Positions 13,401 through 16,274 of a stretch of DNA of 16,274 bases are shown here, one piece after another. The stretch spans positions 27,914 to 44,187 of the forward strand of contig DJSH01000022.1 of NCBI GenBank assembly GCA_002440225.1, written 5' to 3'. This stretch comes from Candidatus Segatella violae (GTDB taxonomy: Bacteria > Bacteroidota > Bacteroidia > Bacteroidales > Bacteroidaceae). Each line of letters begins with the position of its first letter. Position 1 is the first letter of the stretch. The position numbers and the translations under genes were made by a program. The notes below the pieces were generated by a model that ran no database searches, was not told the origin of the DNA, and saw nothing but the letters and a program-made list of their open reading frames with translations.

Positions 13401-14588
13401 ATGACAGAAATTACAAATAAAATTTATTACGTAGGTGTGAACGATCGCAACAAGCATCGTTTCGAGGGCCTCTGGCCTTTGCCAAACGGAGTGAGCTACA
13501 ACTCCTATATCATCGACGATGAGAAGGTGGCCTTGGTGGATACCGTGGAGGTGGATTTCTTCACCCAGTTTCTGGAGAACATTCAGGAAGTCATCGGCGA
13601 CCGTCCTATCGACTACCTCATCATCAACCACATGGAGCCTGACCATAGCGGCTCCATCGCCCTCATCAAGAAGTACTATCCTAACATCAAGATTGTGGGC
13701 AACAAGAAGACGCTCGGTATGCTCCAGGGCTTCTATGGCGTTACCGACGACGTGGTGGAGGTGAAGAACGGCGAGACTTTGAGCCTTGGCAACCACGAGC
13801 TGAGCTTCGTGCTCATCCCGATGGTTCACTGGCCAGAGACGATGGTGACGCTCGATGCCAAGAACAAGGTGCTCTTCTCGGGCGATGCCTTCGGATGTTT
13901 CGGTGCCTTGAATGGTGGTGTCATCGATACAGAGATTAATTGCGACAGCTTCTGGTTGGAGATGGTTCGCTACTATTCGAATATCGTGGGCAAGTATGGC
14001 GTACCTGTGCAGAACGCCCTGAAGAAGTTGGCTGGCGTGGAGCTGGACTATATTTGTTCTACCCACGGACCTGTATGGCATGAGCACATCGAGAAGGTAA
14101 TCGGTATGTACGACAAGATGTCTAAGTATGAGACAGAGCCAGGCCTCGTTATCTGCTACGGCACGATGTACGGCAACACCGAGCGCATGGCTGAGATTAT
14201 CGCCCGTGCGGCAAGCAAGGCTGGCGTGAAGAATATCGTGATGTATAACATCTCGAAGACACATCACAGTTACATCCTCCGCGACATCTTCCGCTACAAG
14301 GGCTTGATAGTAGGTGCTCCTACCTACAATGCCGGTCTTTATCACGAGATGGAGACCTTCCTCTCCGAACTCGCCAACAAGGACATCAAGAACCACCTTT
14401 TAGGCTGGTTTGGCTCCCATTGCTGGGCAAGCAAGGCAGTAGCTAAGATTCAGGAGTGGAACGACACGAGATTGCACTTCGAGCCAGTGGGCGAGCCTGT
14501 GGATATGAAGCAGGCGATTACGCCAGAGGTCAAGGCGCAGTGCGAGGCACTGGGCAAGGCGATGGCAGAGAAACTGCTGAATGAATAA
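13401..14588 (+). CDS. A-type flavodiiron protein (FprA-like)
   Basis: 395 aa. Flavodiiron proteins reduce O2 to water or NO to N2O in anaerobes, using electrons from rubredoxin or a similar donor. The N-terminal metallo-beta-lactamase-like domain has the complete di-iron ligand set: H77, E79 and D81 in NHMEPDHSG, H143 in MVHWPETM, D162 in FSGDAFG and H222 in STHGPVW. The C-terminal flavodoxin-like domain starts at about 248, with the FMN phosphate loop YGTMYGNTERMAE (253-265). No rubredoxin domain is fused, so it is the short A type. It is a single gene ended by the terminator at 14614. Which gas is the main substrate cannot be read from sequence. Confidence 0.95.
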   Translation: MTEITNKIYYVGVNDRNKHRFEGLWPLPNGVSYNSYIIDDEKVALVDTVEVDFFTQFLENIQEVIGDRPIDYLIINHMEPDHSGSIALIKKYYPNIKIVGNKKTLGMLQGFYGVTDDVVEVKNGETLSLGNHELSFVLIPMVHWPETMVTLDAKNKVLFSGDAFGCFGALNGGVIDTEINCDSFWLEMVRYYSNIVGKYGVPVQNALKKLAGVELDYICSTHGPVWHEHIEKVIGMYDKMSKYETEPGLVICYGTMYGNTERMAEIIARAASKAGVKNIVMYNISKTHHSYILRDIFRYKGLIVGAPTYNAGLYHEMETFLSELANKDIKNHLLGWFGSHCWASKAVAKIQEWNDTRLHFEPVGEPVDMKQAITPEVKAQCEALGKAMAEKLLNE

Positions 14589-14613
14589 AAATAAATTCGT
14601 AAAATAGTAAAGA

Positions 14614-14677
14614 GCGGGAAAGCAAGCTGTGGTTAACAGAGTCAACAGTTAACAGCTTGTTTTTCCGCCTTTTTTTT
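14614..14677 (+). terminator. Terminator with GTTAAC repeat copy 7 as its apex
   Basis: A 17-bp stem, GCGGGAAAGCAAGCTGT (14614-14630) with ACAGCTTGTTTTTCCGC (14652-14668) and two G·U pairs, is followed by eight Ts (14670-14677). The repeat at 14632-14655 fills the loop and overlaps the inner end of the right arm. Its two GTTAAC units can pair further. It should end the flavodiiron transcript. Confidence 0.88.
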
Positions 14678-14705
14678 AGAATAAGTCGATGTTTACGTAT
14701 AATTA

Positions 14706-14761
14706 ATATTAAAAATGTGCAAGTTTGCCACTTTTTGATATTGAAAATGTGTATATTTGCC
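14706..14761 (+). promoter_or_regulatory. Tandem 32-bp repeat carrying the ATPase promoter
   Basis: Two copies of a 24-bp core begin 32 bp apart at 14706 and 14738 and agree at 20 of 24 positions. Both share ATATT, AAAATGTG and TTTGCC. The second contains TATATTTG (14752-14759), a good -7 element; in the first the same place reads CAAGTTTG. No -33 element lies at the usual distance. The doubled unit may be a duplicated promoter or two regulator sites. Confidence 0.6.
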
Positions 14762-14786
14762 GAAAAATTATATTAAGGATAAGATA

Positions 14787-16112
14787 ATGGCAGAGATACA
14801 AAGAGAAATAATAGACAGATTAAAGGCTTGGAAAGAGAATCCTCGTCGCAAACCATTGGTGTTGCAAGGCGCACGCCAAGTGGGCAAGTCGTGGGCATTG
14901 AAGAAGTTTGGCAAGGAATGTTTCGAGGATGTGGTTTACATCAACTTCGATACAATGCCAGCCGTCAAGGAAGATTTCAAGCGAACCAAGGAACCCATGA
15001 AACTCATCAAATCCATGGAGATGATGATGGGGAAGGCTATTTCTTCCTCTTCTACACTCATCATCCTGGATGAGATACAAGAGTGTAATGAGGCACTAAA
15101 TAGTTTGAAGTACTTTTGCGAGGATGCGCCAGAGTATGCGGTAGTGTGCGCTGGTTCGCTCTTGGGGGTGGCTCTCAATCGTAAGGGAGCGTCTTTTCCT
15201 GTGGGAAAGGTCGATTTTATGACTCTTTATCCCGTTTCGTTTACGGAGTATCTTAGGGTGAGCGATGAGCGTCTCTATCGCTCCTATCAGATGATAGACA
15301 AGGTGATGGCTGTGCCCGAAGTGCTGCATCAGCAGTTGATAGATGCTTATAAGTTGTACCTTGTGATAGGAGGTATGCCTGAGGCGGTCAGTACCTACCT
15401 CGATACTCGTTCGTGGGAAGAAGTAAGGGTAGTGCAATATGCCATCCTTCAGTCTTATTCCTTGGATTTCGCCAAGCATATCAGCAACAAGGATATTCCT
15501 CGTGTGTTCCAGGTTTGGGGAAACTTGCAAGACCAGTTGGCTCGTGAAGACAAGAAGTTCCGTTATGGTGATGTGCAGAAGGGTGGCAGGGCTCGTGAGT
15601 ATGAGGGAGCTATCGAATGGTTGTGTTTGGCAGGTTTGGTACATCGAGTCTCAGCGATAGAAACACCTCGCTTGCCTTTGTCTGCCTATAAGAAGAGCAA
15701 TGCCTTCAAGTTGTATCTCAACGATGTGGGATTGTTAGGGCGTAAGTTTGACTTGGATGCCTCGACGATACTGATGGGCGACAATCTCTTCACGGAGTTC
15801 AAGGGGGTGATGGCGGAGAATTATGTCTTGCAAGCTTTGGTTCGTCAGTATGGCAATCAGCATTATTATTGGACTTCCGGCAATACGGCGGAGGTTGAGT
15901 TCGTGTTGCAAGATGCAGGGTGGATTATTCCAGTGGAAGTGAAGGCTAACAAGAACGTTACGGCGAAGAGCTTGGCATATTATCGCAAGCAATATGCTCC
16001 CCAGCTCTCCATCCGCCTCTCCACGCTTAATATGCGGAAAGATGATGACTTGCTCAACGTTCCATTGTATCTAGTGGATAAGCTGAAGGCATTGTGCTCT
16101 GCGGAAGGATAA
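14787..16112 (+). CDS. AAA_14/DUF4143 ATPase with a nuclease-like C-terminus
   Basis: 441 aa. The N-terminal P-loop ATPase has Walker A GARQVGKS (28-35) and Walker B LIILDEIQ (91-98, D95/E96), with VCAGSLLG (120-127) as a sensor-like segment. The DUF4143 part follows (about 200-440). It includes AEVEFVL and then IPVEVKA, resembling the (E/D)VDF...EVK core of PD-(D/E)xK nucleases, though the usual Asp is Glu here. The family is common and often multi-copy in Bacteroidetes; its role is poorly known. A frame open to TTG 14757 exists, but that TTG is part of the -7 element, so ATG 14787 is the start. Third-position choice is less biased than in the neighbouring genes, which may mean low expression or later acquisition. 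Confidence 0.88.
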   Translation: MAEIQREIIDRLKAWKENPRRKPLVLQGARQVGKSWALKKFGKECFEDVVYINFDTMPAVKEDFKRTKEPMKLIKSMEMMMGKAISSSSTLIILDEIQECNEALNSLKYFCEDAPEYAVVCAGSLLGVALNRKGASFPVGKVDFMTLYPVSFTEYLRVSDERLYRSYQMIDKVMAVPEVLHQQLIDAYKLYLVIGGMPEAVSTYLDTRSWEEVRVVQYAILQSYSLDFAKHISNKDIPRVFQVWGNLQDQLAREDKKFRYGDVQKGGRAREYEGAIEWLCLAGLVHRVSAIETPRLPLSAYKKSNAFKLYLNDVGLLGRKFDLDASTILMGDNLFTEFKGVMAENYVLQALVRQYGNQHYYWTSGNTAEVEFVLQDAGWIIPVEVKANKNVTAKSLAYYRKQYAPQLSIRLSTLNMRKDDDLLNVPLYLVDKLKALCSAEG

Positions 16113-16123
16113 GGCTTTAAAAA

Positions 16124-16188
16124 GGGCTAAAAAGCAAACTGCAAGTTAACAGAGTCAACAGTTAACAGTTTGTTTTTCCGCCCTTTTT
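16124..16188 (+). terminator. Terminator with GTTAAC repeat copy 8 as its apex
   Basis: GGGCTAAAAAGCAAACT (16124-16140) pairs with AGTTTGTTTTTCCGCCC (16167-16183) over 17 positions with two mismatches and one G·U, followed by five Ts. The repeat (16145-16170) fills the loop, and its two GTTAAC units can pair inside. It begins 11 bp after the ATPase stop. The remaining 86 bp to the window end show nothing I can name. Confidence 0.82.
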
Positions 16189-16274
16189 GTTTGGTTTGCT
16201 AGTGTATTGCTGCCTTGTGTGCCTTCACACTCAAATTTCTTTATCCTTATTGACTAAAGTTTCGCAAGTGAAAA

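Noticed and set aside
14757..14786. TTG start for the AAA ATPase
   Set aside because: The TTG is part of the TATATTTG -7 element, so it would not be in the transcript; ATG 14787 fits.

Overview
The window looks like chromosome from a Bacteroidales bacterium, most likely Prevotella/Segatella. The protein families are typical of that group: DUF2851, a WbqC-family protein, a VirE_N/DUF3987 primase-helicase-like protein, an AAA_14/DUF4143 ATPase, and a long LepB with inserts between its conserved boxes. The start signals agree. Several genes sit behind the Bacteroidetes promoter form TTTG-N19/20-TAnnTTTG, there are few strong Shine-Dalgarno sites, and two genes appear to start with TTG. The genus is inferred; no rRNA or tRNA gene is present.

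Layout. 1-147: a cluster of palindromic repeat hairpins. 148-3147 (minus strand): acyl-CoA thioesterase, DUF2851 protein and dprA. 3322-6721 (plus): dapB, lepB, a short S26 signal-peptidase-like protein that lacks both catalytic residues, and a WbqC-family protein, closed by a strong terminator. 6722-7384: a long non-coding stretch with repeats, nested inverted repeats, a 22-bp direct-repeat array and an AT-rich tract. 7385-9925: a large primase-helicase-like protein. 9926-10940: hairpins, a palindromic promoter, three micro-ORFs (two of them hydrophobic and set behind the same leader), a run of stem-loops and a terminator. 10941-12203 (minus): an M16 zinc protease with repeat DNA inserted in frame. 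12353-13291: PfkB sugar kinase. 13401-14588: A-type flavodiiron protein. 14787-16112: AAA ATPase with a C-terminal nuclease-like domain.

Most genes are ordinary housekeeping functions: lysine and peptidoglycan precursor synthesis (DapB), protein export (LepB), DNA uptake and recombination (DprA), oxygen or NO detoxification (flavodiiron protein). The accessory part is 6722-10940, where an orphan primase-helicase gene lies downstream of an origin-like array and upstream of a separately promoted micro-ORF/stem-loop locus.

The clearest signal no gene explains is a dispersed intergenic repeat of about 26 bp, made of two GTTAAC palindromes around a GTCAAC-containing spacer. It occurs eight times in both orientations, always between genes. 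At least three copies form the apex of terminator hairpins. A second palindromic family of the form CGGATT-3 nt-AATCCG occurs four times, once inside the M16 protease reading frame.
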